Shown here piece by piece: positions 1-7,153 of a DNA stretch of 45,359 nucleotides. The DNA lies in contig NZ_JAUAOA010000026.1 of NCBI RefSeq assembly GCF_030542965.1, forward strand, positions 1 to 45,359, given 5' to 3'. Origin of the DNA: Azotosporobacter soli (GTDB lineage: Bacteria; Bacillota; Negativicutes; SG130). Each line of letters starts with the position of its first letter. Positions within the stretch are counted from its first letter, which is position 1. The notes under the pieces were generated by a model. That model had not been told where the DNA came from. It did not search any database and saw only the letters and a program-made list of their open reading frames with translations. The position numbers were made by a program, and so were the translations under genes.

Positions 1-39
1 TAGTGTGAACCCCAAAAGCGGGAAGTTTTAAAAAGAGCC

Positions 40-840
40 TTATGCCGTATGTAGCTGCTCTCGATATTTTATCGGGGGCAGCTTATTCAATTTTAATTGT
101 AGCCGATCATTGTTATAATAATAGATGTATTCTTCCACGATCTCAATGATTTGTTCGTTGGTAGCGGTGAAATCCTGAGAGTAGAAGGCCTCTGTCTTCA
201 AATGTGAGAAGAATGATTCGATTAGAACATTGTCAAAGCATACTCCCACCTGGGACATGCTTTGGATAATGTTCTTTTCTTTTACAAACTCTTGAAACCT
301 CGGGGATGTATATAAACCACCTTGATCAGAATGAAGAATCACCTTTTCGATATTTCGACCTTGGATAGCCTGATTTATCGTATCAAAGGCGAGTTCCAAA
401 TTAGGAGATGTACTAATCACACTGCTGATTACTTCATTATTGAAACCGTCAATAATGGCAGAGAGATACAGGTTGGTTTCGCCGATAGTGATGGTTGAAA
501 CATCGGTATACCACTTCCTATTTGGTGCATCTGCTTTAAATTGCCGCTTGATTAAATCCGCTTTTTTAACAGCCACGTCCGGTTTGAAGTGAACGAATCT
601 CTTGCGGCTGATTCGTGCTTGAAGATTATTTTCAGCCATAATACGACTTACGCGCTTATGGTTGATGTTTAGCTGATATTCGGTTCTTAGCACCTCTGTA
701 ACGCGCCTATATCCGTAGCGCCTCTTGTGTTTACTGCAGATTATTCTAATGTGTTTAAGTAGTTCATTCTCCAACCTATCATCTGGTTGTTTACGCCATC
801 GGTAATAATTAGTTTTTGGGATCTCAAGAAAGGTTAACAT
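40..840 (-). CDS. IS3-family transposase OrfB (DDE integrase domain)
   Basis: This is the catalytic half of an IS150-like transposase. It has an HTH_21-like N-terminal part followed by an rve integrase core. The DDE triad is visible: Asp in WYTDVST, Asp in HSDQGG, and Glu in VLIESFFSHLK. The frame is open upstream of the first ATG at 840, back to about 918, where it overlaps the end of OrfA. There it would encode residues such as KWDLRKTTKKQLVEILEAL, typical of the OrfA-B junction in this family. The functional protein is therefore most likely an OrfAB fusion made by -1 frameshifting, not a protein started at 840. No disruption is seen. Confidence 0.88.
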   Translation of the reverse strand: MLTFLEIPKTNYYRWRKQPDDRLENELLKHIRIICSKHKRRYGYRRVTEVLRTEYQLNINHKRVSRIMAENNLQARISRKRFVHFKPDVAVKKADLIKRQFKADAPNRKWYTDVSTITIGETNLYLSAIIDGFNNEVISSVISTSPNLELAFDTINQAIQGRNIEKVILHSDQGGLYTSPRFQEFVKEKNIIQSMSQVGVCFDNVLIESFFSHLKTEAFYSQDFTATNEQIIEIVEEYIYYYNNDRLQLKLNKLPPIKYREQLHTA

Positions 841-881
841 CTCTCCAATTGGATATTTACTCTTAAGCGCCTCGAGAATTT

Positions 882-1205
882 CTACGAGTTGCTTCTTTGT
901 TGTTTTCCTAAGATCCCATTTAACTTTCCCAGTATTTCGTTGTGCATTTCAAGCTGCTTAATTCTAAGCCTTAGACACTCAATCTCTGATAATTCCTCTA
1001 TCCCTTTTTTATAAGTATACTGTTTTCCGACAGGCTGCTGAAAGCGATGGGTTTCACCATTTCGATACCAACTCATCCATCTTTTAATCTGTGTTTTACT
1101 TTTTATTCCTAAGACTTTCATAACCTCAACGGTACTCCGCCCAGCGAGTTTCATATTGACTGCATCCCACTTTACCTCGGGTGAATAATGCACCTTTTTT
1201 GCCAC
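882..1205 (-). CDS. IS3-family transposase OrfA (HTH domain)
   Basis: This 107-residue protein has an N-terminal helix-turn-helix (VKWDAVNMKLAGRSTVEVMK region). A leucine-rich, probably coiled-coil stretch (SEIECLRLRIKQLEMHNEIL) follows near residues 72-92. This is the usual OrfA layout, with a DNA-binding head that recognises the terminal repeats and a leucine zipper for multimerisation. It ends inside the OrfB reading frame, which lies one base back. An A-rich GGAAAAC stretch in the overlap, near 905-910, is a plausible slippage site. On its own OrfA often acts as an inhibitor of transposition in this family. Confidence 0.87.
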   Translation of the reverse strand: MAKKVHYSPEVKWDAVNMKLAGRSTVEVMKVLGIKSKTQIKRWMSWYRNGETHRFQQPVGKQYTYKKGIEELSEIECLRLRIKQLEMHNEILGKLNGILGKQQRSNS

Positions 1206-1312
1206 AAAAATACACCTCTCATGTAGTATAGTTTTTCTATACTACATAAGAGGTGCTTTTTCATTTTCCCATTTTACGGGTTCACACTACTCGACGCACC
1301 TGTTTTTTTTAT

Positions 1313-2329
1313 TTAAGCCGGCCGTCCCTTGAGAAACGCTTGCATCGCCTGCAATTCCTGCATCAGTTTATGATAGTTTTCCGGATTTAGCGACTGAGGC
1401 CCGTCACAACGGGCTTCGGCCGGATTAGGATGCACTTCAATCATCAATCCGTCGCTGCCGGCCGCGAGCGCCGCGAGCGCCATCGGTTTAACCAAATGCC
1501 ACTTTCCGGTGCCATGACTCGGATCGGCAATAACCGGCAAGTGACTTAAACGTTTGATTGCGCTAACAGCGCTGAGATCGAGCGTATTTCGGGTATATTC
1601 TTCAAACGTACGGATGCCGCGTTCACAAAGAATGACTCGCGGGTTGCCGGCGCTCACGATATATTCCGCCGCTTGCAGCCATTCGTTAATCGTCGCCGAC
1701 ATGCCTCGCTTTAAAAGGACCGCTTTTCCCGACTGTCCTACCGCTTTTAACAACGCAAAGTTTTGCATATTTCTTGCGCCGACTTGCAGTACATCCGCAT
1801 AATGGGCGACGCGTTCGACTGCAGTCGTCTCCGTAACCTCCGTAACAACCTTTAAACCGGTACGTTCGCTCGCTTCCGCCAGATAGGCAAGTCCTTGCTC
1901 TTCGAGACCTTGAAAGTCATACGGACTGGTCCTCGGTTTATAGGCGCCGCCGCGCAAAAAGGTCGCGCCGCCGGCTTTTACGATCTCGGCCGCTTCCAAT
2001 AGCTGTTCTCTGCTTTCTACCGCACACGGCCCCGCCATCACGGCGAAGTGCCCGCCGCCGATTTTCACCCCGTCTACGTCGATAATACTGTCCGAATCTT
2101 GCAGCTCACGGCTTACCAACTTATACCCGGTCTGTATCCTGACAATTCTTTCGACCCCCGGCAGCGCCTCCAGCGCGACAGACGCCAAACGCTGCGTCTC
2201 GCCTTTCACTCCGATTGCCCAATACTGTATGCCTTCCATCGTATAAAAAGTAAGGCCTGCTGCAGCAACGACAGCCTCCACACGTTCGATTTCCGCCAAT
2301 TTCGCCTGTCTGTTCATCACAATAACCAT
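1313..2329 (-). CDS. aroF: DAHP synthase with N-terminal regulatory domain
   Basis: 3-Deoxy-7-phosphoheptulonate synthase catalyses the first step of the shikimate pathway (phosphoenolpyruvate plus erythrose-4-phosphate). At 338 residues it is the long type I-beta form. Residues 1-70 form a ferredoxin-like/ACT-type regulatory domain starting [10 protein letters not shown] and ending with the YKLVSRE linker. The TIM-barrel core follows, with [30 protein letters not shown] and DPSHGTGK. In Thermotoga the equivalent N-terminal domain mediates aromatic amino-acid inhibition. The start at 2329 has an AGGAG nine bases upstream. The gene lies behind a Trp-specifier T-box leader. Downstream, an IS3 element begins only 23 bases after the stop codon. 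A shorter paralogue ends the trp operon at 31990-32832. Confidence 0.93.
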   Translation of the reverse strand: MVIVMNRQAKLAEIERVEAVVAAAGLTFYTMEGIQYWAIGVKGETQRLASVALEALPGVERIVRIQTGYKLVSRELQDSDSIIDVDGVKIGGGHFAVMAGPCAVESREQLLEAAEIVKAGGATFLRGGAYKPRTSPYDFQGLEEQGLAYLAEASERTGLKVVTEVTETTAVERVAHYADVLQVGARNMQNFALLKAVGQSGKAVLLKRGMSATINEWLQAAEYIVSAGNPRVILCERGIRTFEEYTRNTLDLSAVSAIKRLSHLPVIADPSHGTGKWHLVKPMALAALAAGSDGLMIEVHPNPAEARCDGPQSLNPENYHKLMQELQAMQAFLKGRPA

Positions 2330-2378
2330 CTTCCATCACTCCTGTTTCTTCTTTTCTTTCAACAATTTTTACGTCAGC

Positions 2379-2662
2379 AAAAAAAATAACCCCTGTCCTG
2401 AAAAGGACGGGAGTTCCCGTGGTACCACCTTATTTGCCTGTGTCCAGGCCACTCTTAAGTACGGGTCCATCGACCGATACCCCCTTCCTATTAACGGAGA
2501 AGGACTTCGTCATCACCTACCGGCAAATGCTGCTTTCAGGATGCCACTCCAAGGCGAACTTCACTTTTCTTTTTGCATCAGGCTCCCACCGCCCCTGATT
2601 CGCTTGGCAAATACAAAAAGCTACTTTTCCTTTTCATTGCGTTTACATCTTTTATTAACTTT
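2379..2662 (-). promoter_or_regulatory. T-box leader, Trp (UGG) specifier, upstream of aroF
   Basis: The T-box sequence AAGGTGGTACCACGGG lies at 2432-2417 on the minus strand. It is followed by a terminator hairpin (stem about 2412-2391) and a U-run at 2386-2379. Stem I can be folded by eye: a base helix (GTAGCTTTTTG with CCTGAAAGCAGC), an internal loop, a helix CCAAG/CTTGG continued by GAA/TTC, and an apical stem ATCAGG/CCTGAT. The apical stem carries the GGTGGGAG motif. The 3' strand of the specifier loop reads GAG-TGG-CATCC, which puts the specifier at 2546-2544 as UGG (Trp). A TTC nearby is inside a helix, so Phe is less likely. Uncharged tRNA-Trp should allow read-through into aroF. Confidence 0.88.
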
Positions 2663-2668
2663 TAATGA

Positions 2669-2697
2669 ATTTTATCATTACATTTACACTATTGCAA
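2669..2697 (-). promoter_or_regulatory. Probable sigma-A promoter of the aroF leader
   Basis: TTGCAA (2697-2692) and TAAAAT (2674-2669) are separated by 17 bases. Transcription would start near 2662, just before T-box stem I. The call rests on sequence match and position only. Confidence 0.6.
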
Positions 2698-2709
2698 GTC
2701 TTTTTTTAA

Positions 2710-2750
2710 GAAGCCTCTGCAACGGAATTGTCTTCCATTGCAGAGGCTTC
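2710..2750 (-). terminator. Hairpin after the purine permease gene
   Basis: Perfect 13-bp arms GAAGCCTCTGCAA/TTGCAGAGGCTTC lie seven bases beyond the permease stop codon, so it probably ends that transcript. On the minus strand the hairpin is followed by TT and then an A-run rather than a U-run. It may act as a weak terminator or a 3'-end stabiliser. Confidence 0.55.
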
Positions 2751-2756
2751 TTTTGC

Positions 2757-4064
2757 TTAATGACTGAAAAAACCGATTTGAATAAAGAACAGGAGCGCAA
2801 AAAAGTACAACATCGGGCTGACTTCACGGCCGCATCCGCGGACAAGCTTAAGCAGCGGATAAGCGATAAAACCAACGCCAATACCGGTAGCAATGCTATA
2901 CGTCAACGGCATCGTCACTAGGATCAAAAACGCCGGAAACGCTTCCTCCGTATCTTTCCATTCGATGTTTTTAAGACCATCCATCATAAAAAATCCGACA
3001 AGGATAATCGCCGGCGCAGTCACGGCCGGAACACCTGCCAACATCTTCGCGACCGGCGAAAAAAACAAAGTGCTCAAGAGCAAGACTGCCGTCGTTACCG
3101 CACTTAAACCGGTTCGCCCGCCAGCTGCAACGCCGGCCGCCGACTCAATATAAGCCGAGGTCGGACTTGTGCCAAGCGCTGCACCTGCTGCCGTGCCCAG
3201 GGCGTCTGCCATCAATGCTCCACGTACGCGAGGAAACTTCCCCTCGTTGAGCAAACCGGCCTGCTCCGCAACGCCAAGCATCGTGCCAGTCGTATCGAAT
3301 AACGTAACCAAAAGAAATGTGAAGACCACCGCATATAACCCTTGATTCCAAACGCCGGACACATCCATTTGCCATGCCGTACTCGCCAAACCGCTCGGCA
3401 AAACCAGCCAGTTTTCAGGCAAGACAAGCAACCCTTGGCAATAGGCTAAAATAGCAGTTGCCAGTATGCCAAAGAAGAGAAAGCCTTTTACCCTGTAAAT
3501 CATCAGGATCAGGGAGACTGCCAGTCCTAATACGGCGATCATCGGCATCGGTTCCGAAAGCCGCCCAAGCGTAACCAGTGTCGCCGGTGAAGCCACAATG
3601 ATTTTCGCATTCTGCAAACCGATAAATGAAATGAATAGTCCGATTCCCGCTGTAATCGCGTGTTTTAAACTTGCCGGAATCGCATCGATCAACATATAGC
3701 GAAAGCGCGTCAGCGACAGGAGGACAAAACAAATTCCGGAAATGAAAACGGCGCCGAGCGCTGCCTGCCAGGAGTGTCCGCCGCCTAGCACCACGCTGTA
3801 AGCAAAATAGGCGTTCATCCCCATTCCCGGTGCGATAACGATCGGATAATTAGCAAATATCCCCATAATCAAAGTCGCCAACACACTGCTAATAACCGTA
3901 GCCATAAATACACCGTCAAAATTCATTCCGGCGGCACCCAGAATCGCCGGATTGACCACTACAATATAAAGCATCGTCAGGAAGGTCGTAACACCGGCCA
4001 ACACTTCTGTCGGCGCATCACTGCTCCGCTCCGTCAAATGAAACCATTTTTCTAACATCTCCAC
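2757..4064 (-). CDS. NCS2 (AzgA/PbuG-type) purine permease
   Basis: This is a 435-residue integral membrane protein with about 12 hydrophobic segments, probably importing guanine, hypoxanthine or adenine with protons. Family signatures of the AzgA-like nucleobase transporters are visible. These include the N-terminal LAGVTTFLTMLYIVVVNP, IAPGMGMNAYFAY near residue 80, LFDTTGTMLGVAEQAGLL near residue 255, and GTSPTSAYIESAAGVAAGGRTG in the re-entrant region near residue 300. The length is normal for the family. It is preceded by an AAGGAG-type ribosome site and ends with a hairpin, so it appears to be monocistronic. No purine riboswitch was found upstream, only a short dyad. Which purine it carries cannot be read from sequence alone. 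Confidence 0.88.
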   Translation of the reverse strand: MEMLEKWFHLTERSSDAPTEVLAGVTTFLTMLYIVVVNPAILGAAGMNFDGVFMATVISSVLATLIMGIFANYPIVIAPGMGMNAYFAYSVVLGGGHSWQAALGAVFISGICFVLLSLTRFRYMLIDAIPASLKHAITAGIGLFISFIGLQNAKIIVASPATLVTLGRLSEPMPMIAVLGLAVSLILMIYRVKGFLFFGILATAILAYCQGLLVLPENWLVLPSGLASTAWQMDVSGVWNQGLYAVVFTFLLVTLFDTTGTMLGVAEQAGLLNEGKFPRVRGALMADALGTAAGAALGTSPTSAYIESAAGVAAGGRTGLSAVTTAVLLLSTLFFSPVAKMLAGVPAVTAPAIILVGFFMMDGLKNIEWKDTEEAFPAFLILVTMPLTYSIATGIGVGFIAYPLLKLVRGCGREVSPMLYFFALLFFIQIGFFSH

Positions 4065-4145
4065 CCGCTCCTTGTGAGTAAAATCGTCGTGTTTTTTGCA
4101 CCGTCGGCTATTTTACCACACGTCAGACGTCTTGTATACACTTTC

Positions 4146-4163
4146 GTTCAATACATATCGAAC
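4146..4163 (-). promoter_or_regulatory. Imperfect 18-bp dyad upstream of the purine permease
   Basis: GTTCAATACATATCGAAC matches its own reverse complement at 14 of 18 positions. It lies 82 bases before the permease start. The GAAC half-sites recall the CGAAC core of Bacillus PurR boxes, but spacing and flanks are not a convincing match. It may be an operator; the regulator is unknown. Confidence 0.3.
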
Positions 4164-4215
4164 TTTCACCATAATTCCATCATTTATATTCATATTTTAT
4201 ATTTCTTTCAAAATT

Positions 4216-4247
4216 AAAAAGCAGCCGGCGTCTGCCGACTGCTTTTT
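4216..4247 (-). terminator. Intrinsic terminator after the double-cubane protein gene
   Basis: A nearly perfect inverted repeat (AAAAAGCAG ... CTGCTTTTT with a GGCG/GCCG inner stem) is flanked by A- and T-runs. It sits eight bases past the stop codon of the gene at 4256-5365. It could work in both directions. Confidence 0.8.
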
Positions 4248-4255
4248 AGCGAGAG

Positions 4256-5365
4256 CTAATCCATCATTTCCAAGAAAGCCTGGACTCTGGTTCTGATTTG
4301 TTCCACATCGCTTTGCGAATAATCTGTTTCCACCGCCAGAAATGGCGTCGCATTCTCTTCTTTCAAATGTTTCCCCAAGATTCGGCTTTCTACGTTGTAC
4401 GTATGACAGCCTTGCCAGATAACGTCAACCACGCCGTCAATCTTATACTCATTGACCAAGTTGCTGATCATTTCCATCCGCTTCGGATTCGGGCTCATGC
4501 AGGAACAGGGAATGCCGAGATATTTATCCGCAATCGCTTCGAGCGGCGGCCGATTTTCATCGACCAGCGTGACAAACTGTTTCATCCCCGAACAATTTTC
4601 AATATAAACGACGGCTGCGCCGCATTCTTCAATGATTTTCAAAACTTTTTCCGCGCCGACCCCGGTCGGAACGCCGGTGACCAGAATCCGCTTCGCGCCT
4701 TTAGGAAAAGCACCTTCTCCCGCTGCAACACTTTCCTTTAAGTCAGCAATGATTCCGTTCAATTGTTGGGCAAAGTCAGAGCGGTCAAAGACAAAATTTC
4801 GTCCCCACATCAACTTTAACATATCCATACCCGACATTGGGACCGGATCTGCTTGCATCAGTGACGATAGTTCCTGCATCATTTTCCGTTCTTCATTAAG
4901 AACTCTGATCGCATTACGCATTTTTTCTTCCGTAATGCTGACGCCCAGTTTTTCTTCCAAGACTTCTTTCAACAACTTGACTTCCGAGAGCCAATATTGA
5001 TGATCATTCTCCTGCAGATTACTTTGCGGCAGCTTCATCACATGAACGTCCTTGAAGTCCTTCATCAATTCAAACATTTTTTTCTTGCCATCACAGGTCG
5101 TCTCTCCGACAATCAGGTCAGAATATAAAAAGTAGGGGCATTTATCGGTGGCGGCAAAGCCGTATGACGATTTTATGAGTGGGCAAAAATTACGCGGCAG
5201 CGCTTTTTCCCCGTCTGCAATCGGCTCTTCTTTTGTCGCGCATAAAGCAAACCCTAATGCATCCGCAGCCAGGACCAACTCCTGCGGTGCATAAACGCAA
5301 TAAAACCCAACGACTTTTTTTCCTTCTGCCTTCGCAGCTTTTAACATAGTTACCGGATCCGACAT
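4256..5365 (-). CDS. 2-Hydroxyacyl-CoA dehydratase-family (double-cubane cluster type) protein
   Basis: The 369-residue protein belongs to the HgdB/BcrC-like dehydratase D family. It resembles the single-subunit YjiM or double-cubane cluster protein (DCCP) branch rather than an alpha/beta dehydratase, because only one such subunit is encoded here. Cysteines that could bind iron-sulfur clusters occur in FYCVYAPQE, RNFCPLIKSSYG, GETTCDGKK, IENCSGM, GIPCSCMSPNP and WQGCHTYN. In Carboxydothermus, DCCP carries an [8Fe-9S] double cubane and does ATP-driven low-potential reductions; its natural substrate is unknown. The gene follows its activator at a short distance (56 bases), with a GGAGG ribosome site. 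No CoA-transferase or acyl-CoA dehydrogenase is adjacent, which argues against a fermentation dehydratase. Confidence 0.82.
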   Translation of the reverse strand: MSDPVTMLKAAKAEGKKVVGFYCVYAPQELVLAADALGFALCATKEEPIADGEKALPRNFCPLIKSSYGFAATDKCPYFLYSDLIVGETTCDGKKKMFELMKDFKDVHVMKLPQSNLQENDHQYWLSEVKLLKEVLEEKLGVSITEEKMRNAIRVLNEERKMMQELSSLMQADPVPMSGMDMLKLMWGRNFVFDRSDFAQQLNGIIADLKESVAAGEGAFPKGAKRILVTGVPTGVGAEKVLKIIEECGAAVVYIENCSGMKQFVTLVDENRPPLEAIADKYLGIPCSCMSPNPKRMEMISNLVNEYKIDGVVDVIWQGCHTYNVESRILGKHLKEENATPFLAVETDYSQSDVEQIRTRVQAFLEMMD

Positions 5366-5394
5366 ATTAAATTCCTCCTTTTTATCGTGGCGCT

Positions 5395-5432
5395 CGGCTA
5401 ATGGCTATTAGCTTTTGGCTTTTAGTCGTTAG
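5395..5432. repeat. Short GCTAAT/ATTAGC repeat cluster
   Basis: The gap between the activator and the double-cubane gene contains clustered copies of GGCTAAT, ATTAGC, GGCTTTTAG and GTTAGCC, which are variants of one unit in both orientations. One copy is a dyad (GCTAATGGCTATTAGC). The cluster runs into the last codons of the activator gene (Ala-Asn-Asp-stop). It may be a mobile mini-repeat or a processing hairpin. Edges are approximate. Confidence 0.45.
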
Positions 5433-6219
5433 CCTCTTTTGTTTCTCCCTGTTCCCAGGCATACAAGGCCGCGCCGATAGACCCGGCGTAGAGGGCTTTC
5501 GAGGGCACGACCAATTCCAACCCAAGGCGTTCGGATAATGCACGCCCCAACGCTTCGTTGCGGGCAACGCCGCCGGTAAAAACAACTGGGCCGCAGGGCG
5601 CTATCTTATCTGCCATGCCAATGACCCGGCTGGCAATCGCCGCATAAATTCCAGCCATGATGGCTCTTGGCGAATGCCCGCGATGCAAGAGTCCGACTGC
5701 TTCCGATTCGGCAAACACCGTACACATTGCACTGATCGAACAGGCTTCTTCACCCGGCTTCAACGCCAACTGCGCCACGCTTGCCACGTCAAAGCCAAGT
5801 GCATTCGCCATCACCTGTACAAAGCGGCCCGTTCCGGCGGCGCATTTATCATTCATGACAAACTCTTCCACTCTGCCGGCTGCGAGGCGAATTGCCTTCG
5901 CATCCTGACCGCCAATGTCAATGACCGTACGCACCCCCGGCGACAAATACTCCGCGCCTCGCGCATGGCAGGTGATTTCGGTCAGTGGACGTGCCGCAAA
6001 CGGCAGATTCGCACGGCCATAACCGGTCCCCACAATTGCAGCCAGATCATCAATAGCAATCTGCCACTCTTTTACCACTTTCGTCAGCAAGGCCTTCGCT
6101 TCTTCACGCGGATTCCAACCAGCCAAGACCATGCGATGTTCCATCGCCCTACCATCATACACCGTTACTTTTATTGTCGTAGATCCTACATCGACGCCTG
6201 CAACGACACGCATTGTCAC
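5422..6219 (-). CDS. HgdC-type ATPase activator of the double-cubane protein
   Basis: This 265-residue ASKHA-fold ATPase bridges a [4Fe-4S] cluster between two monomers. It injects electrons into its partner enzyme on ATP hydrolysis. Visible motifs are the phosphate-1 loop GVDVGSTTIKVTVYDG, the phosphate-2 segment DIGGQDAK, the cluster cysteines in NDKCAAGTGRF and SISAMCTVFAESE, and the C-terminal VFTGGVARNEALG. Length and motifs match HgdC, BcrA/D and YjiL relatives. The start is the GTG at 6219, seven bases after AGGAG; an ATG two codons later (6213) is the alternative. It is first in a two-gene operon with its presumed target protein. The last codons lie in a GCTAAT-type repeat. Confidence 0.88.
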   Translation of the reverse strand: MTMRVVAGVDVGSTTIKVTVYDGRAMEHRMVLAGWNPREEAKALLTKVVKEWQIAIDDLAAIVGTGYGRANLPFAARPLTEITCHARGAEYLSPGVRTVIDIGGQDAKAIRLAAGRVEEFVMNDKCAAGTGRFVQVMANALGFDVASVAQLALKPGEEACSISAMCTVFAESEAVGLLHRGHSPRAIMAGIYAAIASRVIGMADKIAPCGPVVFTGGVARNEALGRALSERLGLELVVPSKALYAGSIGAALYAWEQGETKEAND

Positions 6220-6334
6220 TTCCAGTCTCCTTTCTCCTTCAAATCACATACACAGCATTTATTATATAACAATATATTTTCTATATCTATCCATTTAACG
6301 CAATCTTTCTTGTCGTTTTTGCTTGCCATAGTTC

Positions 6335-6378
6335 TTTTACTGTGCTATCTTCATGCTATAATGTATATACAATATAGC
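6335..6378 (+). promoter_or_regulatory. Promoter of the amino-sugar operon with overlapping operator-like dyad
   Basis: TTTTAC (6335-6340) and TATAAT (6357-6362) are 16 bases apart and lie 49 bases before the regulator gene. A 24-bp dyad at 6355-6378 overlaps the -10 box. Its left half GCTATAATGTAT pairs with the right half ATACAATATAGC, with 22 of 24 positions symmetric. The position suggests autoregulation by the adjacent GntR protein. Confidence 0.6.
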
Positions 6379-6410
6379 ATTTTACAAATTTGTTTTCTTT
6401 GAGGTGACGC

Positions 6411-7142
6411 ATGAAAAAAGTCAATAAGCATTCCCCTCTCCCACTCCATCATCAGTTAAAAATAATCCTCGCCGAACTGATTGAAAATGACGTTTTACAG
6501 CCGGATGATCCGATTCCGACGGAACGAGAGCTCTGCGAATTTCACGGCATTAGCCGCATGACGGTAAACAAGGCAATCCTGAGTCTTGTCAATGACGGGC
6601 TCGTTTATCGCGAACGGGGCCGCGGTACTTTCGTCCTGAAACCCAAAGAAAGGCATCAGCTTTCCTGCCTGCTCGGTTTTACCGAGGAAATGCAGCGTCG
6701 TGGTCTTGCCGTAAATACAAAGATATTGTCTTTTGAACGCACGCTGCCGACAAAAAAAATCCAACAGGCTTTAGCGCTACGAAAAGGTCAGCCTGTTTTT
6801 TCCATCACACGGCTGCGCTGTATTAGCGGCGAACCCTACGCACTGGAAACAGCCTACCTTCCCTGCCACCTCTGCAATGATTTGAGCCAAGAGCTGCTAA
6901 CCGATCATTCGCTCTATCAGGTCTTGGCGCGCAATTTTTCTTTGGAAATGGATCATGCCTCGCAGAGCATCGAACCCGTTTTGCTTAATGAATACGAAAG
7001 CAGCCTTCTCGGCGTCGCAGTAAATTCACTGGCTCTTTTATTTTCCCGCCAGACTTATCTCGCAGATGGCACGCCAATGGAAGTGACGAAGGCCATTTAC
7101 CGCAGTGACCGTTACAAATTTGAAATCACCTTGCGCAAATAG
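6411..7142 (+). CDS. GntR/HutC-family regulator (NagR/YvoA-like)
   Basis: The 243-residue repressor has an N-terminal winged helix (about residues 10-75; PLHHQLKIILAELIEN, PTERELCEFHGISRMTVNKAI, GRGTFVL). A C-terminal UTRA ligand domain (about 95-235) contains the usual ITRLRCISGEPYALETAYLP segment. HutC-subfamily members next to nagA and nagB usually sense glucosamine-6-phosphate or GlcNAc-6-phosphate and repress the operon. This gene is first in the operon, and the 24-bp dyad over its promoter is its likely target. Its stop codon overlaps the ribosome site of the next gene, so the two are translationally close. Confidence 0.85.
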   Translation: MKKVNKHSPLPLHHQLKIILAELIENDVLQPDDPIPTERELCEFHGISRMTVNKAILSLVNDGLVYRERGRGTFVLKPKERHQLSCLLGFTEEMQRRGLAVNTKILSFERTLPTKKIQQALALRKGQPVFSITRLRCISGEPYALETAYLPCHLCNDLSQELLTDHSLYQVLARNFSLEMDHASQSIEPVLLNEYESSLLGVAVNSLALLFSRQTYLADGTPMEVTKAIYRSDRYKFEITLRK

Positions 7143-7153
7143 GAGGTATCCCT

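Larger units (their letters stand above)
1..1289 (-). mobile_element. IS3-family (IS150-like) insertion sequence
   Basis: The element holds two overlapping frames on the minus strand, OrfA then OrfB, between terminal inverted repeats. Bases 1-12 (TAGTGTGAACCC) are repeated perfectly in inverse at 1278-1289, and the match continues imperfectly for about 24 bases (20 of 24 agree). The true IS tip could instead be the TG at base 4, because IS3 elements usually end TG...CA. The left target duplication cannot be seen because the window starts at the tip. Both frames look intact, so the element may be active. Confidence 0.88.

Noticed and set aside
2556-2558. TTC (Phe) as specifier of the aroF T-box
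   Set aside because: These bases pair with GAA in the helix next to the specifier loop, while TGG at 2546-2544 falls in the loop at the expected place.
4065-4215. Purine riboswitch upstream of the purine permease
   Set aside because: The conserved junction and loop segments of the purine aptamer were looked for on the minus strand and not found; only a dyad is present.
5674-6402. 242-codon plus-strand frame opposite the HgdC-type activator
   Set aside because: It is antisense to a clearly conserved gene, and its extension beyond the gene reads through promoter DNA with low-complexity codons.
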